DNA of 64,000 nucleotides from JAVBLY01 sp031553035. GTDB lineage: Bacteria > Bacillota > Clostridia > Peptostreptococcales > Anaerovoracaceae. This document shows, piece after piece, positions 17,428-25,205 of the stretch. Position 1 is the stretch's first letter; each line of letters begins with the position of its first letter. The stretch is from assembly GCA_031553035.1 (NCBI GenBank), contig JAVBLY010000006.1, forward strand, positions 1 to 64,000, read 5' to 3'. The notes under the pieces were generated by a model. That model did no database searches. It was not told where the DNA came from and worked only from the letters and a program-made list of their open reading frames with translations. A program made the translations under genes and the position numbers.

Positions 17428-18507
17428 ATGTATCCAAAACTTGAGATAAATTTAAGTAAGCTTGAAAACAATACAAGGGAAACCGTGACATTATGTCATG
17501 AAAAAAATGTCAGCGTGGCAGGTGTCATTAAAGGATGCGGAGGTATACCCCGGTGCGCAAAGACAATGGAGAAAGGCGGCAGTGACTTTATCGCATCGTC
17601 AAGGATAAATCAACTTAAAGATGCCAGAGAATACGGTGTTCAGGTTCCGCTGATGCTGATTCGTATCCCAATGCTCAGCGAGGCAGAAAATGTAATAAAA
17701 TATTCCGAATTCAGTTTGAACAGTGAGCTTAAAGTGATCAAAGCTCTTGAAGCAGAGGCTAAAGCTCAAAAAAAATCACATGGCGTTATACTGATGGCGG
17801 AGATAGGCGATCTTCGCGAAGGAATCTGGAATCTGGATGAAATAATAGAGACCGCTCTCTATGTGGAAAACGAATGTAATAATATCGGGCTTGCAGGTGT
17901 AGGAACCAATGTTGGCTGTTACGGCTCGGTACTTGCCACATCCGAGAAACTTCAGGAACTGGTGGTTATCGCAGAGAAAGTCGAGTCGGCCATAGGCAGA
18001 GAACTGGAGATAATTTCCGGCGGTGCAACCACCTCTGTCCCCAGGATCCTGGATGATAATATGCCCAAACGAATCAATAATCTCAGGGTCGGCGAGGCGA
18101 TCGTTGTCGCAAAGGATCTTTACGATTTGTACGGTTATCAGGTTCCGGGACTTTATCGGGATTGCTTTGTATTTAAAACTGAGATCGTTGAGCTTAAAGA
18201 CAAGCCCAGCCATCCTATAGGAGAAATCTCCTATGATGCGTTTAGAAACAAGCCTACATATGAAGACAAAGGCATTAGAAAGAGAGCTATCGTTGCCGCA
18301 GGAAAAGTTGACTTTGCATATATGAATCAGATCGTCCCCAGGATAGAAGGCATAGAGATTCTCGGTGGCGCAAGCGATCATACCATATTGGATGTTGAGG
18401 ATTCAGATATAGAACTACATGTTGGCGATATAATTGATTTTGATATATATTATGGCGCATTGCCGCTTATTGCCCAGTCGCCTGATGTTGAGTGGGAATT
18501 TGTGTAA
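17428..18507 (+). CDS. Alanine/ornithine racemase family PLP enzyme
   Basis: 359-residue PLP-dependent racemase of the fold-type III family. The PLP lysine is in AGVIKGCGG (about residue 35), and the phosphate-binding GGATTSVPR is near residue 195. It resembles ornithine racemases of amino-acid-fermenting clostridia, which convert L- to D-ornithine for oxidative or reductive degradation. Substrate cannot be fixed from sequence alone. GAGGAAAA precedes the ATG. A nitrilase-family gene follows after 13 bases, so the two form an operon. Confidence 0.8.
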   Translation: MYPKLEINLSKLENNTRETVTLCHEKNVSVAGVIKGCGGIPRCAKTMEKGGSDFIASSRINQLKDAREYGVQVPLMLIRIPMLSEAENVIKYSEFSLNSELKVIKALEAEAKAQKKSHGVILMAEIGDLREGIWNLDEIIETALYVENECNNIGLAGVGTNVGCYGSVLATSEKLQELVVIAEKVESAIGRELEIISGGATTSVPRILDDNMPKRINNLRVGEAIVVAKDLYDLYGYQVPGLYRDCFVFKTEIVELKDKPSHPIGEISYDAFRNKPTYEDKGIRKRAIVAAGKVDFAYMNQIVPRIEGIEILGGASDHTILDVEDSDIELHVGDIIDFDIYYGALPLIAQSPDVEWEFV

Positions 18508-18520
18508 AAGGAGGAACAAT

Positions 18521-19453
18521 ATGTCGAATATTCTTAACGTTGGTTTGATGCAAAGCCGGGGTCATGAAGGGATCGTTGAAAGTCTGGAACGTATCGAAAG
18601 AACCGTGGAGACTCTCATGGAGGGGCTCAATAAACCGGACATCATATGCGGGGTCGAAATGGGGATAGGGATGTACTTAACTGACGGCGGCAGACAAAGC
18701 TTTGATACTGTTCCCGGTGTGGCAACCGAAAAGCTTTCAGCTCTGGCAAAAAAGCATTCTGTATATCTGGTTCCGGGCAGCATGACGGAATCAGTCGACG
18801 TGGAGGGAGAGGCAGTTTATTATAATACGATTCCTATATTTTCTCCCGAAGGTAAGCTAATAAATAAATACAGAAAAATGAGTCCGTATTATCCTCTCGA
18901 AGAAAAGAGCAGAATGGGTGGAGAATATGTTGTTTTCGATATCCCGGAAAAAGATGCGAAAATCGGTATAATGAATTGTCATGATTGGTGTTTCCCGGAA
19001 GTTTCCCGAAACTTGACTATGATGGGAGCGGAAATACTTATCCGTCCGGCTGTCGATCCGGAAGGCTTATATGGTATATGTAAAAACATTGCTCCTGCAA
19101 GAGCTTTTGAAAACCAGGCATTCTTTATTTCCCTGAATATGGCAGGCGAATTTTTCGGTTGTAAAGCATATGGAAAGAGCATGGTGTGTGCACCTGACGC
19201 GAGGGTGATATATGAAGCAGGGGAAACCGAAACATTTCTGACTTTGCCCTTGGACATAGATGAAGTGAAAAATGCAAGAAGATACGGTACTAATTACACG
19301 GATCAGCTTTTGAGACAGCTAAAACATTTCGATCACAAACTGATTTACAATGATGATATTGGGAAAGCTCCAATCTACAAAACACTGCCTGATGCAGACC
19401 TTACCATGGTTGACAGATTTAAGGATTTAAGGGAAAATAATATCATTAAATAA
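18521..19453 (+). CDS. Carbon-nitrogen hydrolase (nitrilase superfamily)
   Basis: 310-residue amidase/nitrilase-family enzyme. The catalytic triad can be placed: Glu in GVEMG, Lys in YRKMSPYYPLEEK and Cys in NCHDWCFPE. Members hydrolyse amides, N-carbamoyl compounds or nitriles. The ATG at 18521 has AAAGGAGG at ideal spacing, 13 bases after the racemase stop. Together with the racemase it suggests amino-acid or amide catabolism. The exact substrate is not known. Confidence 0.85.
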   Translation: MSNILNVGLMQSRGHEGIVESLERIERTVETLMEGLNKPDIICGVEMGIGMYLTDGGRQSFDTVPGVATEKLSALAKKHSVYLVPGSMTESVDVEGEAVYYNTIPIFSPEGKLINKYRKMSPYYPLEEKSRMGGEYVVFDIPEKDAKIGIMNCHDWCFPEVSRNLTMMGAEILIRPAVDPEGLYGICKNIAPARAFENQAFFISLNMAGEFFGCKAYGKSMVCAPDARVIYEAGETETFLTLPLDIDEVKNARRYGTNYTDQLLRQLKHFDHKLIYNDDIGKAPIYKTLPDADLTMVDRFKDLRENNIIK

Positions 19454-19560
19454 GAGCAATACAGCAAAGAGGTGGCTATTATCAGTGCGTTTGATAAAAA
19501 AATATTAGACTTATCAACGATATAGTATATAAAATTTACAGCTTAGACAGCCCTTATTTT

Positions 19561-20397
19561 TTATTCAAGGGTTAACGTGTAGTTCATCCCGGCATTAAGA
19601 ATTATGCATCTATCGCCCAGGAGTTCTTTCATCATGACTATTGCATTTATTCCTGTACAGTGTACAGGAATAAAATAATCGACATCCAGGTTAGCTATCT
19701 TCCTGACTTCATCTGAAAGCTTATCCCCTGAAAGTTCGTAAAGGTGGAAGCCGCCAAATAAAAGTTTTATCTTTTCATCCGGGAATAATTTTTTTGTATA
19801 GTTGATTACCGGAGCTACTCCATTGTGACAGCATCCTGCAAATATGTATAAATCACCTTTTTCTCTGATTATGAGGAACTGTTCGTGTTCCATCTTGTCG
19901 AATACATATTCATCTCCAGATTTTTCAAGGAACTGCCCTGACCGTGTTTCTCTCATATGCTTCGGGATGCTGCCTGAAATAATGATATCGTCTGTGATGT
20001 AACCCGGCTCATCCGTAAAAACAAGATTCGGCGTTAGACCAATCTTTTCTTCGTCTGCCCAGCGTATACCAAGATTTTGTTCTGTGGGCTTTCCCTTTTT
20101 ATCTATATCGAAAGTTTGTTTGAATGCATTTTTTTGTAGATATATATTAGCGAGAGGATTGATTTTATTAAAATAAGGGAATCCACCACTGTGGTCATAG
20201 TGGCCGTGACTAAGTATCGCCAGATCCACTTTGGAAAGGTCGATATCCATTTCATTTGAATTGATTATCAGAGCATCACTTGCTCCTGAATCGAAGAGAA
20301 TAATTTTTTCATCGGTTTCGATAAGAAGGGCAAGACCGTGCTCAGCGAGAATATTTTCTCTGTATGTTTTGTTTTCAACGATTAAACTCAGTTTCAT
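19561..20397 (-). CDS. MBL-fold metallohydrolase
   Basis: 278-residue metallo-beta-lactamase-fold protein with SHGHYDHSGG (about residues 63-72), the metal motif HxHxDH, and later metal ligands in GCCHNG and PVHCTG. This pattern is typical of the clostridial and archaeal group annotated near dihydropterin-type synthases; the true substrate is unknown. The ATG at 20397 follows GGTGG. Its start is only 27 bases downstream of the cold-shock gene terminator, so it may depend on read-through or on a weak promoter within that hairpin region. Confidence 0.78.
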   Translation of the reverse strand: MKLSLIVENKTYRENILAEHGLALLIETDEKIILFDSGASDALIINSNEMDIDLSKVDLAILSHGHYDHSGGFPYFNKINPLANIYLQKNAFKQTFDIDKKGKPTEQNLGIRWADEEKIGLTPNLVFTDEPGYITDDIIISGSIPKHMRETRSGQFLEKSGDEYVFDKMEHEQFLIIREKGDLYIFAGCCHNGVAPVINYTKKLFPDEKIKLLFGGFHLYELSGDKLSDEVRKIANLDVDYFIPVHCTGINAIVMMKELLGDRCIILNAGMNYTLTLE

Positions 20398-20423
20398 GTT
20401 GTCCACCATAGGAATCTCAAAAT

Positions 20424-20462
20424 AAAGAACTGTCCCGGAACTGATTCGGGGACAGTTCTTTT
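20424..20462. terminator. Terminator between cold-shock and MBL genes
   Basis: AAAGAACTGTCCCG / CGGGGACAGTTCTTT stem with a nine-base loop. The flanking A and T runs allow action in both directions; the cold-shock gene is its natural user. Confidence 0.8.
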
Positions 20463-20480
20463 AGTTAATTTTCAATCTTA

Positions 20481-20690
20481 CTAAACAGCCTGTACGTTAG
20501 TAGCTCTGTCCTTGCCTTTTTCGGCATCATGTTCGATCTCATATGTAACTTTTTGGCCCTCTGCAAGTGTCTTGAATCCGTCTCCACCGATTGCTGAGAA
20601 ATGTACGAATACATCTTCACCGCCATCATCGTTACTGATAAAGCCAAAGCCTTTGCTTTCATTGAACCATTTTACTGTACCGTTGTGCAT
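20481..20690 (-). CDS. Cold-shock protein, CspA family
   Basis: 69-residue single-stranded nucleic-acid binding protein. RNP1 is KGFGFI and RNP2 is VFVHF; the length and the start MHNGTVKWFN are typical. It acts as an RNA chaperone or transcription antiterminator. AAGGAGG precedes the ATG. The promoter lies about 125 bases upstream, giving a long leader as in many csp genes, where the leader structure controls translation with temperature. Confidence 0.95.
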   Translation of the reverse strand: MHNGTVKWFNESKGFGFISNDDGGEDVFVHFSAIGGDGFKTLAEGQKVTYEIEHDAEKGKDRATNVQAV

Positions 20691-20821
20691 CTTGTTCCTC
20701 CTTAAAATGAACCATATTACTGCTGTATTCTTTTTTGTGTCATAAAAAACAGCCTGTAAATCATTAATGGATCCTGACTTACAAACTGTGTAAATTCATG
20801 CCACATACTGAATACATTTTA

Positions 20822-20850
20822 AGTTTAACCGCTTAATCTTCAAATGTCAA
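20822..20850 (-). promoter_or_regulatory. Cold-shock gene promoter
   Basis: TTGACA (20845-20850) and TAAACT (20822-20827) with a 17-base spacer on the minus strand. Confidence 0.55.
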
Positions 20851-20899
20851 CGAATTGTTGAAAAATCCAATCACCAGGGTTATAACGATTTAGCAAAAC

Positions 20900-20941
20900 A
20901 CACAAAGAACTCCTCCGATTTTCTGGAGAAGTTCTTTGTGT
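20900..20941. terminator. Terminator of the rubrerythrin/PerR operon
   Basis: ACACAAAGAACT-CCTCC / GGAGA-AGTTCTTTGTGT stem, nearly perfect over 17 base pairs, directly after the PerR-like gene. Confidence 0.8.
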
Positions 20942-20953
20942 AATATAGTGGTT

Positions 20954-21337
20954 TTAAGCGTATTTTTTGCATTTAGGGCATAGCCCTTTGAAAACTATGT
21001 CGTGCCCTTCTATCAGAAAACCTCCCGGAATGTTTATTTTGTTCAAATCGTCCATATATTCAAGATTAGCGTCATATACACAGTTGCATTTTGTACATTG
21101 GACGTGATAGTGGTCATGGCACTGGTGGTCGTAATGATCAGCTTGATTGACTGACTCGATACGTTTCAGCAATCCTGCACTTGAAAGCTGCTTCAGGTTT
21201 CTGTAGACGGTAGCTTTGCCTACACCCGGATGTGCCTTGTGGATATGTCTGTAGACATCTTCAGCAGTCGGGTGGTTCATAAGCTCTGCTACAGCATCCA
21301 TCACTATTTGTTTTTGTATAGTATTTCGAGTATCCAT
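20954..21337 (-). CDS. perR: Fur-family repressor, PerR-like
   Basis: 127-residue metalloregulator: a winged helix (about 1-62, KATVYRNLKQL recognition helix) and a dimerisation domain with a structural zinc site C81, C84, C120, C123 and histidine-rich HYDHQCHDHYH (68-78). Its pairing with rubrerythrin in one operon argues for PerR, the peroxide sensor, over Fur. The gene begins one base after the rubrerythrin stop without its own ribosome site, so it is translated by coupling. The perfect box upstream of the operon implies autoregulation. The N-terminus is a few residues shorter than usual. Confidence 0.85.
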   Translation of the reverse strand: MDTRNTIQKQIVMDAVAELMNHPTAEDVYRHIHKAHPGVGKATVYRNLKQLSSAGLLKRIESVNQADHYDHQCHDHYHVQCTKCNCVYDANLEYMDDLNKINIPGGFLIEGHDIVFKGLCPKCKKYA

Positions 21338-21338
21338 T

Positions 21339-21884
21339 TTATTTAAAATATCTGTTCAGGAGTCCCTGGAATCCTTTGCCGTGTCTTGCCTCATCTTTCG
21401 CCATTTCGTGAACAGTGTCATGAATGGCATCAAGATTGAGCTGTTTGGCCTTAGTTGCGATATCCTTCTTGCCCTGAGTTGCTCCGTGTTCTGCAGATAC
21501 TCTCATCTCCAGGTTTTTCTTTGTTGATGTGTCCAGAACTTCGCCAAGGAGTTCAGCAAATTTTGCGGCATGTTCTGCTTCTTCAAATGCATACTGTTCA
21601 AATGCTGCTCCGACTTCGGGATAGCCTTCCCTGTGCGCCTGTCTGCTCATTGCCAGGTACATTCCCACTTCTGTACACTCGCCGTTAAAATTCATTCTAA
21701 GACCTTCAATTATTTCGGGATCTACATCTTTTGCAACGCCTATTCTATGTTCGTCGGCAAAGATCAACTCCTCTTCGTTGAGTTCAATAAACTTTACTGC
21801 AGGTGCTCCGCACTGTGAACACTTTTCGGGAGCAGCATCGCCTTCCTGGATGTTACCGCATACTGTACATGTAAATTTTTTCAT
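21339..21884 (-). CDS. Reverse rubrerythrin
   Basis: 181-residue peroxide-reducing protein with the rubredoxin domain first (CTVCG, C-x2-C at residues 5-13 and CSQCG) and the diiron four-helix domain after it (GECTEVGMYL, EEAEHAAKF, DEARHGKGF carrying the ExxH motifs). This reversed domain order is the oxygen-defence form common in clostridia. It is the first gene of the operon with the PerR-like repressor and sits behind a perfect Fur/PerR box. Confidence 0.93.
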   Translation of the reverse strand: MKKFTCTVCGNIQEGDAAPEKCSQCGAPAVKFIELNEEELIFADEHRIGVAKDVDPEIIEGLRMNFNGECTEVGMYLAMSRQAHREGYPEVGAAFEQYAFEEAEHAAKFAELLGEVLDTSTKKNLEMRVSAEHGATQGKKDIATKAKQLNLDAIHDTVHEMAKDEARHGKGFQGLLNRYFK

Positions 21885-21936
21885 TTTTCTCCTCCGTTTT
21901 TCCTTATGTTGCTAACTATAAGATGATTAAATTTTT

Positions 21937-21961
21937 CTTAATGATAATGATTATCATTAAG
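21937..21961. promoter_or_regulatory. Fur/PerR box
   Basis: Perfect 12-1-12 palindrome with the core TGATAAT-G-ATTATCA, the canonical 7-1-7 pattern of the Fur family. It lies at about +3 to +27 of the predicted rubrerythrin transcript, so a bound repressor would block initiation. Confidence 0.88.
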
Positions 21962-21970
21962 CTTTATCTA

Positions 21971-21999
21971 ATTATTACCTATCAGGTATTATTTGTCAA
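21971..21999 (-). promoter_or_regulatory. Rubrerythrin operon promoter
   Basis: TTGACA (21994-21999) and AATAAT (21971-21976), 17-base spacer. A further dyad TACCT-ATC-AGGTA (21,977-21,989) occupies the spacer and may bind a second regulator. Confidence 0.7.
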
Positions 22000-22019
22000 G
22001 CGCTTTTTTAATAAAAATA

Positions 22020-22072
22020 TTGACAGGCTAGTAATCATTAGCTAAAATGATATTAAGCTAGTGAACGCTAGC
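22020..22072 (+). promoter_or_regulatory. TetR-operon promoter with two operators
   Basis: TTGACA (22020-22025), 17-base spacer, TAAAAT (22043-22048). The spacer is filled by the dyad GCTAGTAATCATTAGC (22027-22042), and a related 16-mer GCTAGTGAACGCTAGC (22057-22072) lies just after the start of transcription. Both sites are 30 bases apart centre to centre, a layout that fits autorepression. Confidence 0.75.
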
Positions 22073-22105
22073 CGAATGATAAGATATATTACGGGGAGAT
22101 GCTTA

Positions 22106-22729
22106 ATGGATAAAAAGGGCACAAAAGAAAAGATTTTGGATGCATCGCTGGACCTTTTCTCAAGGAAAGGCTATGAGGGTGTGTCTGTTAAAGAGATAGC
22201 AGCTGCAGTGGGCATTAAAGACAGTTCTCTTTACAAACACTATAAGAGCAAGCAAGATATTTTTGATACGCTGCTCAGTGAAATGAATAAAAAATTTGAA
22301 GATACAGTTGTGATGAACCAGATCCCCGACGGTTCAGCAAAGGACAATGCGATGAAATACGGAGAGAATGACCTTAAGTGGCTGAAAGACATTGTCAAAA
22401 TAGTATTCAATTTTTTTTACAGCGATCCGTATGCGTCGAAATTCAGAAAGCTGCTTATGATAGAACAATACAAAAACAACAAGGCAGCAGGGGCCTTCAA
22501 AGCATTTTATATAGATGCCCCGCTTAATTTCCAGGAGGAACTTTTCAAAGAGATGGGGAATTTGGGGTACATGAAGAAAGAAAATCCAAGAGTCATGGCG
22601 TTGGAATTCTATGCACCTCTGTTCATGCTTCTTATGGAATATGATAACGACCCAAAGGGAAATAAACCGGCGATGGATATATTGATGAAACATGTGGATC
22701 AGTTTTCGTCTATATATGGCGCTGAATAA
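22106..22729 (+). CDS. TetR-family transcriptional regulator
   Basis: 207-residue regulator with a TetR helix-turn-helix over residues 5-50 (GTKEKILDASLDLFSRKGYEG, VKEIAAAVGIKDSSLYKHYKSK) and an all-helical ligand domain. The ATG at 22106 follows GGGGAG by seven bases; a longer frame from 22061 would begin at the transcription start itself. It leads an operon with a radical SAM protein and a DUF2804 protein, so it most likely represses these genes in answer to a ligand made or used by them. Confidence 0.88.
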   Translation: MDKKGTKEKILDASLDLFSRKGYEGVSVKEIAAAVGIKDSSLYKHYKSKQDIFDTLLSEMNKKFEDTVVMNQIPDGSAKDNAMKYGENDLKWLKDIVKIVFNFFYSDPYASKFRKLLMIEQYKNNKAAGAFKAFYIDAPLNFQEELFKEMGNLGYMKKENPRVMALEFYAPLFMLLMEYDNDPKGNKPAMDILMKHVDQFSSIYGAE

Positions 22730-22761
22730 ATAAAAGTCATGGCACAGGAAGGAATCACAAA

Positions 22762-23850
22762 ATGGATATAAACATATTGATGGATAAAGAAATAAGAGAT
22801 CTCATTAGCAGAGCCCAGAAATATAACAAACGGGTGGGTGACGGCAAATCGTTCTTCACTAAATTCGGCGGAGACATAATAAAGAAGTCCCTTATAAGAA
22901 ACGGCTGGAATAAAAAAGGAGTACAGATACCTCCGTTCCTCATAGCAAGCATTGCCACAAGCTGCAACCTTAACTGCGCAGGATGCTATGCAAAATCAGG
23001 TGACGGCTGTATGGATAAAGAAGGACAAACTGAAATGTCTGAGGAGCAGTGGTCAAAGATATTCCATGAGGCCGACAGTCTTGGTGTGTCATTCATACTT
23101 CTGTCCGGCGGCGAGCCAAGCTTGAGACCGGATGTGATGATGGCAGCTTCTGAGTGCAAGAATATAATATTTCCCATTTTTACTAACGGAGTTCTTGCCG
23201 GCGATGCAACACTTGGATTCTATAAGGAAAACCAAAATATCATCCCCATAGTCAGCATCGAAGGTGATGATAAGCTGACAGATGCAAGAAGGGGGCCTGG
23301 AGTTTCCGCTATAGTAGGTGGCACAATTGCCGGACTCCACAACCGTGGAATAATGTTCGGCACATCCATTACCGTAACAACAGAGAATTATCTGGATGTA
23401 TCGTCCCCGCAGTTTATTGACGGCCTCTACGAAAAAGGATGCGGCGCTGTGATCTTAGTGGAATATGTGCCGATGGATGAGCAAAGTGATGATCTGGTTC
23501 TTGACGAAGAAAAGCTTAGAGTACTGGAAAAACGAGCGGAAGAGTTGAGAGACAGATATGAGGACATGATAATCATATCCTTCCCCGGTGATGAAGACAT
23601 GATGGGTGGATGCCTTGCTGCAGGCAGAGGGTTTTTTCATATCAGCCCCGGTGGAGAGGCGCAAGCTTGTCCCTTTTCTCCGTATTCAAAGCAGAATCTG
23701 AGAGACAATACTATTCTCGATGTTTTGAAATCCGACTATTTTAAAGATCTGAGAAAAATAACGAAAGACAGTCATGAGCATTACGGAGGCTGCACCTTGT
23801 ATAATGAAAGAGCAAGTGTGAAAAAACTGATGACGGAGGGGATATTATGA
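22762..23850 (+). CDS. Radical SAM protein
   Basis: 362-residue radical SAM enzyme with the cluster motif CNLNCAGC (C68, C72, C75). The SAM-binding GGEP-like segment is SGGEPSLRPD. A C-terminal region (SPGGEAQACPFSPYS, GGCTLYNERA) has extra cysteines that could hold a second cluster, as in SPASM-like proteins. GGAAGG precedes the start. It overlaps the DUF2804 gene by four bases. The reaction is not known; the TetR/DUF2804 context suggests a lipid or small-molecule modification rather than peptide maturation, since no precursor peptide is seen. Confidence 0.82.
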   Translation: MDINILMDKEIRDLISRAQKYNKRVGDGKSFFTKFGGDIIKKSLIRNGWNKKGVQIPPFLIASIATSCNLNCAGCYAKSGDGCMDKEGQTEMSEEQWSKIFHEADSLGVSFILLSGGEPSLRPDVMMAASECKNIIFPIFTNGVLAGDATLGFYKENQNIIPIVSIEGDDKLTDARRGPGVSAIVGGTIAGLHNRGIMFGTSITVTTENYLDVSSPQFIDGLYEKGCGAVILVEYVPMDEQSDDLVLDEEKLRVLEKRAEELRDRYEDMIIISFPGDEDMMGGCLAAGRGFFHISPGGEAQACPFSPYSKQNLRDNTILDVLKSDYFKDLRKITKDSHEHYGGCTLYNERASVKKLMTEGIL

Positions 23851-24866
23851 ATCAGATAAGATTTAATGAGCGGGGACCTGTTCTTGACAAAAGCGGTCAT
23901 CCTTTGGCCGGCTGGGCTTCATCTGGAATTCTCGACTATGACAAAAGTGCAATAAAGGCACCTTGGTTTCGCCAAAAAGAATGGGACTGGTTTCAGGTCA
24001 GCAACGACCATCTTGCTTTCCAGATGACATACGGCCATGCCGGTTATGCAGGACAGGTCGGGGTCATGCTCTTCGACTTCATCGAGCAGAAACAGTATTA
24101 TGTCAAAGACGTCATACTCTTTCTCCCGGGAAGAAAGATCGCTCCGGAAAAATCTGCGGAAGAGGATCATTACATAAATTTCAGAAGAGCTGGTTTCGAT
24201 TTTTCATATGAGAAGGTGGGAGAAAAAACGAAACTATATGTGAAATATGGAGGGAAGTCCGGAAAAGACAGTATAGATGCAAAGTTTGATCTCACCAGGA
24301 CCAATCCGAATTCCCTTGTCATAAATATTCCGTTTAAAGAGAATCCAAAAGCATTCTATTATAATCAGAAGGTCAGCTGTATGAAGGCAGAAGGTTTTGT
24401 ACAGCTTGATAAGCTGAGATTTGATTTTAAGGATGATGCATGGGGTCTTCTTGACTGGGGCAGAGGCGTCTGGCCTTTCCACAGCGAGTGGTACTGGTCA
24501 AGCGCAAGCGGGTTTCTGGACGGGGAAGTGTTGGGGTTCAATTTGGGAACGGGCTTCGGAAACACAGAATATGCGACGGAGAACTGTCTTTTCTACAAAG
24601 ATCAGATTCATAAGCTCGGACATGTAAAATTTGAGCTGGGAAAATCATATGACGACCGTTGGCACCTTTACGATGATGAGGGAAGATGCGATCTGATAAT
24701 GGAACCGGTATATGACAGGGAAACTGCAATCAAGCTGCTGTGGGTAGACAATAACACCCATCAGATGTTCGGCAGGTTCAACGGTAAAGTGACTCTTGAT
24801 GACGGAACTGTTCTTGAGGTTAAGGACATAACAGGTTTTGGGGAACACGCAGTGAACAACTGGTAA
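23847..24866 (+). CDS. DUF2804 family protein
   Basis: 339-residue soluble protein of the DUF2804 family, recognisable by the lipocalin-like beta-rich pattern and the motif WPFHSEWYWSSASG with GFNLGTGFG and DRWHLYD. No catalytic role is established. The start overlaps the radical SAM stop (ATGA), so the two proteins are made together and probably act in one process. Confidence 0.78.
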   Translation: MNQIRFNERGPVLDKSGHPLAGWASSGILDYDKSAIKAPWFRQKEWDWFQVSNDHLAFQMTYGHAGYAGQVGVMLFDFIEQKQYYVKDVILFLPGRKIAPEKSAEEDHYINFRRAGFDFSYEKVGEKTKLYVKYGGKSGKDSIDAKFDLTRTNPNSLVINIPFKENPKAFYYNQKVSCMKAEGFVQLDKLRFDFKDDAWGLLDWGRGVWPFHSEWYWSSASGFLDGEVLGFNLGTGFGNTEYATENCLFYKDQIHKLGHVKFELGKSYDDRWHLYDDEGRCDLIMEPVYDRETAIKLLWVDNNTHQMFGRFNGKVTLDDGTVLEVKDITGFGEHAVNNW

Positions 24867-25187
24867 TTATTTTTTGTAATTGCGGTACTGTTTGATGAGA
24901 TCCTCATCAAGTTTCATCTTGTCATTTCTCGGACAGAAAATATCAAAGGCTTTAAAGACCTTTTCATCTACATCCACGATGGATTTTTTGCCATCTTTGA
25001 ATGCGATGTAAATGGCATGAGCTTTTTTTCTGTTGGGATCGGGCAACTCTGTAAATGCTCTCACCGATCTTTTGTCGAGAGGCACGAACTGCATCCCTTC
25101 CGTATTTAGTATCAGGCTTCCGAATCTTGCCGATATTGCCTTGGTCTGGTAATCCCCCACTGAGATCACATTTTTTAGTTCAAACAT
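24867..25187 (-). CDS. Small uncharacterised protein downstream of the large NTPase
   Basis: 106-residue protein I do not recognise. It is mixed alpha/beta with no signal peptide or membrane helix; the C-terminus is lysine-rich. The ATG at 25187 follows GGAGG by seven bases. It lies 18 bases after the NTPase stop in the same direction, so the two are likely cotranscribed. Its 3' end meets the DUF2804 gene end to end. Confidence 0.65.
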   Translation of the reverse strand: MFELKNVISVGDYQTKAISARFGSLILNTEGMQFVPLDKRSVRAFTELPDPNRKKAHAIYIAFKDGKKSIVDVDEKVFKAFDIFCPRNDKMKLDEDLIKQYRNYKK

Positions 25188-25205
25188 ATTCAATCCTCCG
25201 CTTAG

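Noticed and set aside
19472..19525. Tiny 17-codon frame (GTG start after AAGAG) following the nitrilase-family gene
   Set aside because: Too short to support; it may be the remnant of a lost gene but no homology can be claimed.
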